Assembly (NCBI GenBank): GCA_035295745.1
Contig: DATGIL010000034.1
Location: forward strand, 186,001 to 250,000
Reading direction: 5' to 3'
Length of the DNA: 64,000 nt
Origin: JAIQFL01 sp035295745
GTDB taxonomy: Bacteria; Acidobacteriota; Terriglobia; Bryobacterales; Bryobacteraceae
The position numbers and the translations under genes are program-made. Shown piece by piece: positions 7,834-17,228 of this stretch. Each line of letters starts with the position of its first letter. Positions within the stretch are counted from its first letter, which is position 1. Under the pieces are notes generated by a model. It worked only from the letters and a program-made list of their open reading frames with translations, did no database searches and had not been told where the DNA came from.

Positions 7834-9324
7834 ATGATCTACACTCACTCTCTGGGGCGGGCTGCTCGATACTATCCGGAGCAAATCGCAGTTGCCGATG
7901 CCGGCAAACGCACGACCTTTCGCGAACTCCAGGACCGCGTGCGGGGCATAGCCGCCGGTCTCAGGAAACACGGGTTTGAAGCTGGAGACAGGTTGGCCAT
8001 TCTCCTTCCAAATGAGCCCGACTACCTGGAGTGGATCTACGCGTGTGCATGGTTAGGAGTCATTGTGGTCCCGTTGAACACACGGCTGTCGGTGACTGAA
8101 ATCGATCACATACTTGCCGATGCCGCACCGCGAGGTCTGATTCGCCACTCGTCACTACCGGCCCCCACAGTGCAGCCCTCATTCCAACTGGTCGTTGATC
8201 AGAGCGCGCTGGATGTCTCTCATGATTCCTATCCTGAGCCTATTTACGATCCTGACGCGCTACTGGCCCTGATCTATACAAGCGGCACAACCGGACGGCC
8301 CAAAGGCGCAATGCTCTCGCATTCAAATATTCTGGCCACTGTCAGCAACGGGGACTACTGGATGCCCTACGAAGAGGGGGGCGTTTACCTGCACGCAGCG
8401 CCGGTATTTCACATCGCTGACTTCCCGTTGCTATTCGCGGCGGCGGCGTTCGGGGCGTGTCAGGTAACGATTTCGAAATTCAACCCTCAAAGTTTCTGCG
8501 AAATAGTCCAACGCGAGCGAGTCACTCGTACGGTCCTGGTGCCAACGATGATCAATATGCTCACACAATTCGTGGACGTCGGAAAGTACGACCTAAGCAG
8601 CCTCACTCAATTGGGCTATGGCGGATCTCCCATGGCCCCGGAACTGGTCCGCCGAACGAGAGAGTTGCTGCCTCGGGTCAAACTGGTTCAGGTTTACGGG
8701 TTAACGGAGACAGGCTTCCTTACCGGCCTCAGGGATGTCGACCACACCGAGGACCGGTTGACCTCGTGCGGGCGAACCTGTCCGGGAATCGACGTTCGGG
8801 TTGTCGACGAGGCAGGGAAGGAAGTTGAAGTGGGAAAAGCTGGTGAATTGGTGGCGCGGGGCGCCAATGTCATGCGCGGTTATTGGAATGATCCCGAGGA
8901 AACGTCGTGTGCATTTCGAGATGGCGCCTTCCGTACAGGTGACATCGGCTATCAGGACGCAACAGGCTACTTTTATATCCTGGACCGCTTGAAGGACATG
9001 ATTGTCACAGGGGGAGAAAATGTCTATTCAGGCGAGGTCGAAGCCGTAATCTATCAGCATCCGGCCGTGAGCGAGGCCGCGGTATTTGGCATACCCGATC
9101 CGCAGTGGGGCGAACTCGTTATGGCAGTAGTTCGTCTGAAGAAGGGAAAGAGTCTAAGCGCGGCGGAGTTGATTGCTCATTGCCGCCGTTCGCTCGGCAA
9201 TTACAAGGTTCCGCGCCGTATCGAGTTCTGGGAGAGCGAGTTACCGAAGAGCGGCTCCGGCAAGATCCTTAAGAGGACTTTGCGCGACCAATTTTGGGCT
9301 CGTCAGAGTCGGGCCGTGGGCTGA
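7834..9324 (+). CDS. AMP-forming acyl-CoA synthetase
   Basis: A 496-residue adenylate-forming enzyme of the fatty-acyl-CoA ligase type. Motifs in order: YTSGTTGRPKGAM (phosphate loop, about residue 148), YGLTE (about 289), GYWNDPEET, the hinge region RLKDMIVTGGENVYSGEVE, and the C-terminal KSGSGKILKR with the catalytic lysine. It activates a carboxylic acid with ATP and CoA. It begins 16 bases after the NDH-2 gene and ends the catabolic operon. It and the CoA-transferase give two ways to make the acyl-CoA thioester. The substrate range cannot be read from the sequence. Confidence 0.93.
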   Translation: MIYTHSLGRAARYYPEQIAVADAGKRTTFRELQDRVRGIAAGLRKHGFEAGDRLAILLPNEPDYLEWIYACAWLGVIVVPLNTRLSVTEIDHILADAAPRGLIRHSSLPAPTVQPSFQLVVDQSALDVSHDSYPEPIYDPDALLALIYTSGTTGRPKGAMLSHSNILATVSNGDYWMPYEEGGVYLHAAPVFHIADFPLLFAAAAFGACQVTISKFNPQSFCEIVQRERVTRTVLVPTMINMLTQFVDVGKYDLSSLTQLGYGGSPMAPELVRRTRELLPRVKLVQVYGLTETGFLTGLRDVDHTEDRLTSCGRTCPGIDVRVVDEAGKEVEVGKAGELVARGANVMRGYWNDPEETSCAFRDGAFRTGDIGYQDATGYFYILDRLKDMIVTGGENVYSGEVEAVIYQHPAVSEAAVFGIPDPQWGELVMAVVRLKKGKSLSAAELIAHCRRSLGNYKVPRRIEFWESELPKSGSGKILKRTLRDQFWARQSRAVG

Positions 9325-9542
9325 TCCGAACGGCATGGTCTCGACAAGTTATGTTCCACTCGGCCGGCGGGAAACCGATTCGGTTCTGACGACTGGCAAC
9401 AGGCTTTTTTATCTTGCCCGTCGGCGCGGATCCCAGGCCGTAGCGGAGGCCGTTCCGGCGGAAGTCGGCGGCCACTGAAGCTTAGATTTCAGAACCAGGC
9501 CGCGTGTTTTTGAGCTCGCGCCTCGATGACGTAGGTGAGTGC

Positions 9543-10511
9543 ATGCAAGGATATCTCATAGCAAGCTCGACGAACATCCTCGCGCCCGCGTCCACGCCGG
9601 CCAGGACCATCTTTGGCTTATCCCTATTTGTGCTGGGCATAACTGCACTCATCTTCGTTGTGGTTGCTGGCTTGATGGTGTATTCGGTGGTGAAGTTTCG
9701 CGCCCGTGCTACCGATGCGGCCCGCGAACCGGCCCAGGTGTGTGGAAGCACGCAAATCGAACTTGCATGGACAGTGATCCCAGCACTGATCGTCGCCGTC
9801 CTGTTTCTGGCGACTGCCCGGGTCATTCACGCCATCCAGGATACGCCCAAGCCGGCAGCAGCTCTCGACGTCATCGTCGTGGGCCATCAATTCTGGTGGG
9901 AATTCCGCTACCCAAAGCTGGGCATTGTCACGGCGAATGAACTGCACATTCCTGCAAGCGACCGCGCGCGTCCCACCCCCACGTTCCTGAAGCTCACTTC
10001 GGCCGACACCGATCACAGCTTCTGGGTCCCGGAACTCGGCGGCAAGACCGATTTGATTCCAAATCGTGTAAACCAGATGTGGCTCGACCCGCCCCGTCCA
10101 GGAATTTACCTTGGGCAATGCGCGCAATACTGCGGAACGCAGCACGCCAAGATGCTGTTGCGCGTCGTGGTGGAGCGGCCGGCGGATTTCGGTGCCTGGG
10201 TAAGCGCGCAGCAGCAAGCCGCCATTCAAGACGCTCGCGTGAGTGCCGGGAAGCGGGTTTTCGAAACCAACGTCTGCATCAATTGCCATGCGGTCAGCGG
10301 CACGGCTGCCGATGGCCGCTTCGGTCCCGATCTGGGACACCTGATGAGCCGGGCCACGCTCGCTTCCGGTGCAGCCGAGAACACACCCTCGAATCTGCGC
10401 CTCTGGATCCAGACCCCGGACGCTATAAAACCTGGATCGCTGATGCCTGCGATGAAACTCAGTGACGCGGATCTGGACGCCGTCACAGCATACCTGGAGA
10501 CGCTCCGGTAG
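9543..10511 (+). CDS. ctaC: Cytochrome c oxidase subunit II with C-terminal cytochrome c (caa3 type)
   Basis: A 322-residue protein with two N-terminal membrane helices (about 20-45 and 75-95) and a periplasmic cupredoxin carrying the CuA site: the His in DHSFWVP, then C-AQY-C-x3-H-x3-M in GQCAQYCGTQHAKM. A class I cytochrome c with CINCH (about residue 245) and a PGSLMPAM axial Met region ends it. The fused heme makes this a caa3-type enzyme that can take electrons directly from the bc complex. ATG 9543, with AGGTGA upstream, is preferred over an in-frame GTG at 9504. It starts the respiratory operon after a 218-base gap in which I see no gene. Confidence 0.94.
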   Translation: MQGYLIASSTNILAPASTPARTIFGLSLFVLGITALIFVVVAGLMVYSVVKFRARATDAAREPAQVCGSTQIELAWTVIPALIVAVLFLATARVIHAIQDTPKPAAALDVIVVGHQFWWEFRYPKLGIVTANELHIPASDRARPTPTFLKLTSADTDHSFWVPELGGKTDLIPNRVNQMWLDPPRPGIYLGQCAQYCGTQHAKMLLRVVVERPADFGAWVSAQQQAAIQDARVSAGKRVFETNVCINCHAVSGTAADGRFGPDLGHLMSRATLASGAAENTPSNLRLWIQTPDAIKPGSLMPAMKLSDADLDAVTAYLETLR

Positions 10512-10531
10512 CCCGAATTTGGAGAGCACCC

Positions 10532-12205
10532 ATGTCAACCAACGCCAGCGCTATCGAAAATATCCAGGGTATCGGCCGGCCATGGATGGAGGTTCTGCAC
10601 GAGTGGGTGACTACAGTCGACCACAAAGGCCTCGGCCTCCTCTACATCCTCTACGCTCTGTCCTACCTTGTAATCGGCGGTTTCGAAGCGTTGATTATTC
10701 GCGCCCAACTCATGCACGCGCACAACCACCTTGTTTCGCCGCAGGTTTTCAATCGGATGTTCACCATGCACGGAACCACGATGATTTTCTTCGTGGCGAT
10801 GCCGATGCTCTTCGGATTTGCGAATTACCTTGTGCCGCTGATGATTGGGGCGCGTGATATGGCGTTTCCCCGGCTGAACGCATTCAGTTTCTGGCTGACC
10901 GCGCTCGGCGGAGGGCTGCTCTACTTCAGTTTTCTTGGCGGCAACGGACTGTACGGCGCCGGAACTGCACCCGACGTCGGCTGGTGGGCGTACGCGCCCC
11001 TGCCCGCGAAGGCTTTCTCGCCGGGCCACAGCTCGGATTATTGGACAATCGCTCTGCTGGTCTCGGGGCTGGGCAGCGTCGGTACCGCCATCAATATTCT
11101 CACCACCGTCTTATGCATGCGCTGCCCCGGAATGCACCTCGGCCGCATGCCCCTGCTGGTTTGGCTCAACCTGGTGATGTCCGGCATGGTTCTGATAGCG
11201 GTCACCCCTTTAACGGCGGCGCAGGTCATGTTGCTGGTGGATCGGTACCTTGGCGGACACTTCTTCGACACCCAAGCCGGCGGATCAGCGACGCTCTGGA
11301 TGCATTTCTTCTGGATTTTCGGCCATCCGGAAGTCTACATCCTGATTCTGCCGGCTTTCGCCTTCGTTTCGGAGATCGTACCGGTGTACTCCCGCAAGCC
11401 GATCTTCGGATATCCGGTCATGGTCGGCGCCACCGTTTTTATAGGGTTCGTAAGCATGAGCGTGTGGGCTCACCACATGTTCACCGTTGGCATGAACTCG
11501 TACGCGAACAGTTTTTTCACCATTACCTCCATGGTGGTCGGGATTCCGACCGGCATCAAGATCTTCAACTGGATTGGCACCATGTGGGGTGGGCGAATCC
11601 GGTTCAAGACCCCGATGCTGTTCTGCCTGGGATTCCTGTTTCAATTCCTGGTCGCCGGGCTCACAGGAATCATGTTGGCGTCGTCACCCTTCGACTGGCA
11701 GCTCGGAAACTCGTATTTTGTGGTGGCGCACTTTCATTACGTGATCGTCGGTGGGCTTCTTTTCGCCATCTTCGCGGCATTTTATTACTGGTATCCAAAA
11801 TTCACCGGGCGCATGTTGAGTGAGCAACTGGGCAAGGTTCATTTCTGGTTATTCCTTATCGGTTTTCACGCGACATTCGACGTCATGCACATCCCCGGGA
11901 TTTTGGGTATGCCCCGCCGCATCTACACCTACGAACCCGGCCGCGGTTGGGACACGTTGAACCTGATCGTCACCATCGGCGCGGTAATTCAGGCCGCGGC
12001 CATTCTGGTTTTTGTGTGCAACCTGGCCGTTTCCTACTGGAAGGGCGCCAACGCCGGCAAGGATCCCTGGGACGCGTGGACGCTGGAGTGGTCGGCGACC
12101 TCACCGCCTCCTGCTTACAACTTCGCCACGATACCGGTGGTCGCCAGCCGCCGCCCGTTGTGGGATCTCAAGCATCCGGAGGATCCGGACAGCCGCTACG
12201 AGTAA
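10532..12205 (+). CDS. ctaD: Cytochrome c oxidase subunit I
   Basis: A 557-residue, 12-helix heme-copper oxidase subunit. The visible ligands include the heme a His in FTMHGTTMIF, the CuB His and cross-linked Tyr in GHPEVY, the HH pair in WAHHMF, and HFHYV for the heme a3/CuB region. The Glu of the HPEVY helix marks an A1-type proton path. It reduces O2 to water and pumps protons. It begins 20 bases after subunit II and is followed 13 bases later by subunit III. The C-terminal SPPPAYNF segment is also typical of this family. Confidence 0.96.
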   Translation: MSTNASAIENIQGIGRPWMEVLHEWVTTVDHKGLGLLYILYALSYLVIGGFEALIIRAQLMHAHNHLVSPQVFNRMFTMHGTTMIFFVAMPMLFGFANYLVPLMIGARDMAFPRLNAFSFWLTALGGGLLYFSFLGGNGLYGAGTAPDVGWWAYAPLPAKAFSPGHSSDYWTIALLVSGLGSVGTAINILTTVLCMRCPGMHLGRMPLLVWLNLVMSGMVLIAVTPLTAAQVMLLVDRYLGGHFFDTQAGGSATLWMHFFWIFGHPEVYILILPAFAFVSEIVPVYSRKPIFGYPVMVGATVFIGFVSMSVWAHHMFTVGMNSYANSFFTITSMVVGIPTGIKIFNWIGTMWGGRIRFKTPMLFCLGFLFQFLVAGLTGIMLASSPFDWQLGNSYFVVAHFHYVIVGGLLFAIFAAFYYWYPKFTGRMLSEQLGKVHFWLFLIGFHATFDVMHIPGILGMPRRIYTYEPGRGWDTLNLIVTIGAVIQAAAILVFVCNLAVSYWKGANAGKDPWDAWTLEWSATSPPPAYNFATIPVVASRRPLWDLKHPEDPDSRYE

Positions 12206-12218
12206 GGGAGTCTATTCA

Positions 12219-12815
12219 ATGAGCGCATTCACCATTCCGATCCCTCCATCTCCTCGACCATGGGTTCTTCCCGATCGCGGCAAGGTCGCGATGGCTGCAC
12301 TCATCATTGCCGAGTCCGCCATCTTTACGATCTTCGTCGTGGCATATCTGTTCTACATAGGGAAGAGCCTCACCGGCCCTGCTCCGCGTGAAGTGCTCGA
12401 AACGCCGGTCTTTTCCACCATCTGCCTGTTATCGAGCAGTCTCACGCTGCACGTTGCCGGAAAATTTCTGGAGCGCGGAAAGCAGAGCGCGTTCTTAGGC
12501 TTGTGGCTCCTAACGTTCATTCTCGGCGGTGTCTTCCTGTTCGGCACGGGCCTGGAATGGCATCGACTGATCCATGAGAAAGGCTTGACCATCTCCACGA
12601 ACCTGTTCGGGACCACTTATTACTCTCTGGTTGGTCTGCATGCATTCCATCTCACAGCCGGCTTGCTCATGCTTCTGGCCGTGCTGATCTTTGGCCTGAC
12701 CGGACGCGTCAATCAGGATCAAACGGGCCGGGTCGGAGTCCTTTCCATGTACTGGCATTTCGTGGATGCCGTCTGGGTTGTGGTTTTCACAGTAGTTTAC
12801 TTAGTCGGGCGGTGA
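12219..12815 (+). CDS. ctaE: Cytochrome c oxidase subunit III
   Basis: A 198-residue membrane protein with five predicted helices, matching the short subunit III form. Family signs are the GLHAFHLTAG helix (about residue 143) and the closing MYWHFVDAVWVVVF. ATG 12219, behind AGGGAG, is the true start; the upstream in-frame extension overlaps ctaD and is not protein-like. Subunit III stabilises the catalytic core. Only 6 bases separate it from the next membrane protein gene. Confidence 0.93.
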   Translation: MSAFTIPIPPSPRPWVLPDRGKVAMAALIIAESAIFTIFVVAYLFYIGKSLTGPAPREVLETPVFSTICLLSSSLTLHVAGKFLERGKQSAFLGLWLLTFILGGVFLFGTGLEWHRLIHEKGLTISTNLFGTTYYSLVGLHAFHLTAGLLMLLAVLIFGLTGRVNQDQTGRVGVLSMYWHFVDAVWVVVFTVVYLVGR

Positions 12816-12821
12816 GGAAAA

Positions 12822-13694
12822 ATGGCGACGTTGCAATCCATTGTTGAAACCGGGCAAAGCCCGACAACTCCTCGGAAAATCGAAGTACCCGCGTCGACAG
12901 CTTGGCCGCTGGTGTTGGCGCTGGGATTCACGTTAGTCTGCGCAGGCTTACTGACGAGCGTTTCGGTAAGCGTGCTAGGAGCGGTCTTGACCGTCGCGGG
13001 CTGTGCCGGCTGGTTCCGCGAAGTTCTGCCCCGCGAGCACGAAGTAATCGTGTCAGTCGGCCCGGAGGATCTCGCGGTGACCACGACCCGCCGCGTGGTC
13101 GACCGCCTGCCGGTGGCGCCCGATCAGGTTCGCGCCTGGCTCCCTTTACATACGCACCCCATGTCCGCTGGACTAAAGGGGGGATTGGCCGGCGGCGTAG
13201 CGATGGCGGTGCTGGCATGCGCCTATGGTGTCCTCAAGGCTGGCAGCATCTGGTATCCCATAAACCTTCTCGCTGCATCCGTCTATTCGCAGTCGTTGAA
13301 GCTCGTCGCCGCGCAGTTGTACTCATTTCACACGGATAGTTTCGCCATCGCCTTATTGATCCACGCGCTGCTGTCAACTACGGTGGGATTGCTTTATGGG
13401 GCGATGCTTCCGATGTTCGCGCACCGGCCCATTCTGCTGGGCGGTCTGATCGGCCCTGTCCTTTGGTCGGGCATCGTTTATTCGACACTCTCTGTGGTGA
13501 ATCCCACGCTTGAAAGCCGCATCGACTGGCTCTGGTTCATCGCATCGCAGACGGCGTTCGGAATCGTCGCCGGATTGGTCGTCGTGCGGCAACCGCGAGT
13601 GGCGACCCACGAGAACGTGGCTTTCGCCCTGCGGGCGGGGGTGGAGGCTCCCGGGATCACGCCGCCGCACATCACAGGAGAAGAGCGGCCATGA
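12822..13694 (+). CDS. Conserved membrane protein of the oxidase operon, function unknown
   Basis: I do not recognise a named family. The 290 residues show two helices at about 28-65, a soluble stretch with VVDRLPVAPDQVRAWLPLHT, and then four or more hydrophobic segments between about 110 and 255. These include GGLAGGVAMAVLA and LLHALLSTTVGLLYGAML. The ends are polar. It overlaps the next gene by 4 bases (ATGA) and follows subunit III by 6 bases, so it is almost certainly co-expressed with the oxidase. A role in assembly or as an accessory subunit is inference from position only. Confidence 0.75.
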   Translation: MATLQSIVETGQSPTTPRKIEVPASTAWPLVLALGFTLVCAGLLTSVSVSVLGAVLTVAGCAGWFREVLPREHEVIVSVGPEDLAVTTTRRVVDRLPVAPDQVRAWLPLHTHPMSAGLKGGLAGGVAMAVLACAYGVLKAGSIWYPINLLAASVYSQSLKLVAAQLYSFHTDSFAIALLIHALLSTTVGLLYGAMLPMFAHRPILLGGLIGPVLWSGIVYSTLSVVNPTLESRIDWLWFIASQTAFGIVAGLVVVRQPRVATHENVAFALRAGVEAPGITPPHITGEERP

Positions 13695-14410
13695 ATCGAT
13701 TGACTCCATTAGTGGCGTTCGCAGTGGCGCTGTTCTCCGCTTGCGGAACACCGCACGGCCAGCCTCACGACGACGCAGATACGGCGGCGCCGAACGAGAT
13801 CCTGGAGTTCTCGACTCTGTACGCCGAGAATTGCGCAGCTTGTCACGGCGAGAACGGCCGAGGCGGCGCGGCAATCGCTCTGGCCAACCCGGTCTACCTG
13901 GCGCTGGCTGATGAACGGACACTCCGCAATGTCGTTGCCAACGGCGTTCACCGAACCGCCATGCCGGCATTCGCCGAGAGCGCAGGCGGATTGCTCACCG
14001 ACAAACAGATCGACTTGATCACCGAGGGAATCCGCGCGCGATGGAGCCGGCCTGGAATTCTTGGTGACGGTCACCCGCCAGCGTACGTGGCAGAATCCGC
14101 GGGCGACCCGCACCGCGGCGAGATCGCGTACAAAACCTATTGCGAATCGTGCCACGGCCCGAATGGTGGGGGTAGTCCAAGAGGCAGCGCGATTACCAAC
14201 GATGCTTTCCTGGCTTTGGTCAGCAATCAGGGTCTGCGGACCATCGTGATCGTCGGCCGGCCGGATTTAGGAGCGCCCGACTGGCGAGGCAACGTTCGCG
14301 GTGAACCGATGTCAGACCAGGAAGTAACCGACGTTGTCGCCTGGCTCGTTTCACGGCGTGTGGCGGCTCCAGGTCAACCGTACATGTCCGCTAATTATCC
14401 GGAGCATTAA
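13691..14410 (+). CDS. Diheme cytochrome c lipoprotein
   Basis: A 239-residue secreted protein. The N-terminus is a signal peptide with a lipobox-like LFSAC, so the mature protein is probably a lipid-anchored periplasmic cytochrome. Two class I cytochrome c modules follow, with heme sites CAACH (about residue 55) and CESCH (about 153). Each is followed by a GENGRGG/GPNGGG glycine-rich turn and a Met-containing distal region (TAMPAF; the second, GEPMSDQE, is weaker). It overlaps the upstream membrane protein by 4 bases. Placed between oxidase and bc-complex genes, it is the likely electron carrier between them or a subunit of the supercomplex. Confidence 0.88.
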   Translation: MNRLTPLVAFAVALFSACGTPHGQPHDDADTAAPNEILEFSTLYAENCAACHGENGRGGAAIALANPVYLALADERTLRNVVANGVHRTAMPAFAESAGGLLTDKQIDLITEGIRARWSRPGILGDGHPPAYVAESAGDPHRGEIAYKTYCESCHGPNGGGSPRGSAITNDAFLALVSNQGLRTIVIVGRPDLGAPDWRGNVRGEPMSDQEVTDVVAWLVSRRVAAPGQPYMSANYPEH

Positions 14411-14478
14411 ATCTGTGATCGCCAACGGACGTTCTCGATTGCGGGCCACCTGCGGGGACGGATTTAGGAGCCTGAACT

Positions 14479-15021
14479 ATGCATGACGATACCTCTATCT
14501 CCCGGCGGGGTCTATTCGCGAAGCTGGGGATCCTCTTCAACGGCCTGGCCATCGCCGCCCTTGCCGTTCCCATAGGGCGGTTTCTGCTGTCCTCGATTAC
14601 CCGGGGACGGGCGAATGGGTACCTCAACTGGGTATCGCTCGGCCCTGTTGCTCGATTCCCGGAGGGCGACACCCGGCTCGCCACTTTTCGCAATCCCCTG
14701 GTGATGCCCACCGACGGCCAGACCGTGGATACCGCGTGCTGGGTGCGGCGCGTCGAAGGGGACAGATTCCAGGTCTTCGCCGTCAACTGCGCGCACTTAG
14801 GCTGCCCGGTCCGATGGTTTCCGCAATCGGGTCTCTTCATGTGCCCGTGCCATGGCGGGGCGTACTACCGCGACGGCTCGCGCGCCTCGGGCCCACCGGA
14901 GCGGGGGCTCTTTGAGTATCCGTACAAAGTGGAGAACGGATTGATCACGATTCAGGCCGGCGAAATGCCCACGCCAGGGCCGGGCGCTTCGGTGATGCGA
15001 AAGGACACGCCATGCGCCTGA
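14479..15021 (+). CDS. qcrA: Rieske iron-sulfur protein of a bc-type complex
   Basis: A 180-residue Rieske protein. The N-terminus has a twin-arginine SRRGLF followed by a hydrophobic helix (about 20-40), the usual Tat-dependent membrane anchor. The 2Fe-2S ligands are in CAHLGC (about residue 105) and CPCHGG (about 123), with a following GPPERGL loop. It accepts electrons from quinol and hands them to cytochrome c. Its last 10 bases overlap the cytochrome b gene, so the two are translationally coupled. Confidence 0.93.
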   Translation: MHDDTSISRRGLFAKLGILFNGLAIAALAVPIGRFLLSSITRGRANGYLNWVSLGPVARFPEGDTRLATFRNPLVMPTDGQTVDTACWVRRVEGDRFQVFAVNCAHLGCPVRWFPQSGLFMCPCHGGAYYRDGSRASGPPERGLFEYPYKVENGLITIQAGEMPTPGPGASVMRKDTPCA

Positions 15022-16469
15022 TATCCCGCATCGGCCAATGGTTCGACCAGCGGCTTCAACTTGCCGCGCCTCTCCGCGAGGCATCGGACCATCGTGTGCC
15101 ACGAAACACGGCAAGCTGGTGGTACGTATTCGGCAGCGCCGCGCTCATCGTCTTGTGCCTCCAGATCGTCACCGGCATCCTGCTGGCTCTGACTTATGTG
15201 CCCTCGGCGGGAGAGGCGTGGAACAGTCTCCAAGCCCTCAATCACCAGATCACACTCGGATGGTTTATCCGCGCACTGCACGGCTGGGGTTCCAATTTCA
15301 TGGTAGCGATCGTCCTGATCCACATGATGCAGGTGTTCCTATTCGGCGCCTACAAGTTTCCTCGGGAACTCACCTGGATCATTGGAGTCTTCCTCCTGCT
15401 CATGACACTGGGCATGGCATTCAGCGGCCAGGTGCTGCGTTTCGACCAGGACGCGTATTGGGGCCTGGGTATCGGCGCCTCCATTGCGAGTCGCGTCCCC
15501 CTTGCCGGCCCTGCAGTCGTGAAGTTGATGCTAGGCGGTCCCATTATTGCTGGCGCTACTCTGTCGCGATTCTTCGCCCTGCATGTCTTTGTAATCCCGG
15601 GGATGCTCATCGCTTTCGTGTGCCTTCACGTGCTCATGGTGTTCAAGCTAGGAATCAACGAATGGCCTATGCCCGGGCGCGCAGTCAAGCGCGCAACCTA
15701 TCTGCAGGAATACCACGAGCTAACGAAGAATGATGGCGCTCCCTTTGTCCCCTATGCAATCTGGAAAGATATGTTCTTTGCGGCGTTCATTCTGCTGGCG
15801 GTGGGGGCCTGCGCATTCTGGTTTGGACCGTTTGGGCCGTCCGGCAGGCCGGATCCCACAATCATCCAGACGGTACCGAAGCCCGACTATTTCTTCCTGT
15901 GGCTGTATGCCCTGCTCTCGCTGCTTCCTCCCGCACTCGAAACGCCAGCCCTGCTCATCGGTCCCGCCCTGGTGATTCTGGGATTGCTCCTGCTGCCGTT
16001 CCTCTCGGGTGAAGGAGAAAAGAGCTGGAGACGGCGGCCCATCGCAATCTTGACAGTGATGTTGATCGCCGTCACGCTCGGAACCTTTACGCATCTGGCG
16101 GAGTATGCGCCTTGGAGTCCCAAAATGAATGCCTGGAGCGGCGCTCCGGTGCCGGCGCAATTCCTGCACGCCACCACCGCTCTGGAGCGGCAGGGCGCAC
16201 TGGTCTTTCAGGCGAAGCAGTGCCGCAACTGTCATTCGCTCGGAGAGACCGGCGGGCAGCGCGGACCGGCGCTCGACATCGTTGCGGTGCGGCTCACGCA
16301 GGACCAACTCATCCGCCAGGTGATACAGGGCGGTGGCAACATGCCGGCGTATGGCAAGAATCTGAGCCCGGCGGAGACGACTGCGCTGGTGGCATTTCTT
16401 GAAACCTTGCATCCGGCCGGACAGCCGCCCGCGCGCGACGCTTCACGCAGTGTCGCACTGGGGCAATAG
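15012..16469 (+). CDS. Cytochrome b fused to a C-terminal cytochrome c
   Basis: A 485-residue fusion. Residues 1 to about 230 are the b-heme four-helix bundle, with His pairs in RALHGWG/LIHMMQV and FALHVF/CLHVLM and a GQVLRFDQDAYWG Qo segment. Residues about 230-375 are the subunit IV-like part with PDYFFLWLY at the place of the PEWY loop. A periplasmic tail holds CRNCH (about 405) and a GNMPAYG methionine. One polypeptide therefore carries both b and c hemes, a form known mainly from Gram-positive and some other quinol oxidoreductases. No separate cytochrome c1 gene is present. It forms the bc complex with the overlapping Rieske gene. Confidence 0.92.
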   Translation: MRLISRIGQWFDQRLQLAAPLREASDHRVPRNTASWWYVFGSAALIVLCLQIVTGILLALTYVPSAGEAWNSLQALNHQITLGWFIRALHGWGSNFMVAIVLIHMMQVFLFGAYKFPRELTWIIGVFLLLMTLGMAFSGQVLRFDQDAYWGLGIGASIASRVPLAGPAVVKLMLGGPIIAGATLSRFFALHVFVIPGMLIAFVCLHVLMVFKLGINEWPMPGRAVKRATYLQEYHELTKNDGAPFVPYAIWKDMFFAAFILLAVGACAFWFGPFGPSGRPDPTIIQTVPKPDYFFLWLYALLSLLPPALETPALLIGPALVILGLLLLPFLSGEGEKSWRRRPIAILTVMLIAVTLGTFTHLAEYAPWSPKMNAWSGAPVPAQFLHATTALERQGALVFQAKQCRNCHSLGETGGQRGPALDIVAVRLTQDQLIRQVIQGGGNMPAYGKNLSPAETTALVAFLETLHPAGQPPARDASRSVALGQ

Positions 16470-16478
16470 AGCCTTAAC

Positions 16479-17228
16479 ATGACGTCCGCCACCCTTACTC
16501 TCGTGATTGTCCTTATTGGCGCAGTCTACCTGCGGGGGTGGCGGCACCGCAGATCGATTGCGGGTTGGCGGGCCGGCAGTTTCATTCTGGGTCTGCTCGC
16601 CACCTGGGTAGCAACGGCCTCGCCGGTGTCTTCATGGGACGGCCACATGCTGACGGCGCACATGATCCAGCATGTGCTGCTCATGACCATCGCTCCGCCC
16701 CTGTTCTGGCTGGGCGAGCCGCTGATTGCGGCGCACTCGGCGCGCTGGCCGCTCCCGAAGGGCCATGTCAGACTGCTCGGTCACCCCGCGTTTTGCTGGC
16801 TCGCTGCCGCCGCGGCGTTGGTCGTATGGCATGTGCCAGCGATCTTCCGGCTGGGTATGTACTCGTCCACGTGGCATTTCATCGAACATACTTCCTTCCT
16901 CACTACCGGCCTCCTCTTCTGGTGGCCCGTCATTCAGCCCTGGCCGTCAGTGGCACGATGGCCGCGATGGTCTATGCTTCTTTATCTCTTCCTGGCCACC
17001 CTGCCCTGCGACGTCCTTTCCGGCTTGCTGGTTTTCTGTGATCGAGTGGCATACCCCATGTACCTCTGTACGCCGCAGAACACCGGTTTTTCGCCTCTCG
17101 AAGACCAGCAGTGCGCGGCCGCATTGATGTGGACCTCCGTCACGGTTGTCTTCCTGGTGGCCGGAACGATCCTGTCGATGCAGATGCTGTCGCCCAAACC
17201 CAGGCTCCAGAAGGCCGTTTCCATATGA
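16479..17228 (+). CDS. ctaG: Cytochrome c oxidase assembly protein, caa3_CtaG family
   Basis: A 249-residue polytopic protein with about seven helices. Family marks include SSWDGHMLTAHMIQHVLLMTIAPPLFWLG near residues 50-78 and a later TPQNTGFSPLEDQQ loop. This CtaG is the integral membrane factor found with caa3 oxidases in Bacillus and others. It is unrelated to the Cox11-type copper chaperone that shares the name. It starts 9 bases after cytochrome b-c and overlaps the next small gene by 4 bases, consistent with a role in assembly of the operon's oxidase. Confidence 0.9.
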   Translation: MTSATLTLVIVLIGAVYLRGWRHRRSIAGWRAGSFILGLLATWVATASPVSSWDGHMLTAHMIQHVLLMTIAPPLFWLGEPLIAAHSARWPLPKGHVRLLGHPAFCWLAAAAALVVWHVPAIFRLGMYSSTWHFIEHTSFLTTGLLFWWPVIQPWPSVARWPRWSMLLYLFLATLPCDVLSGLLVFCDRVAYPMYLCTPQNTGFSPLEDQQCAAALMWTSVTVVFLVAGTILSMQMLSPKPRLQKAVSI

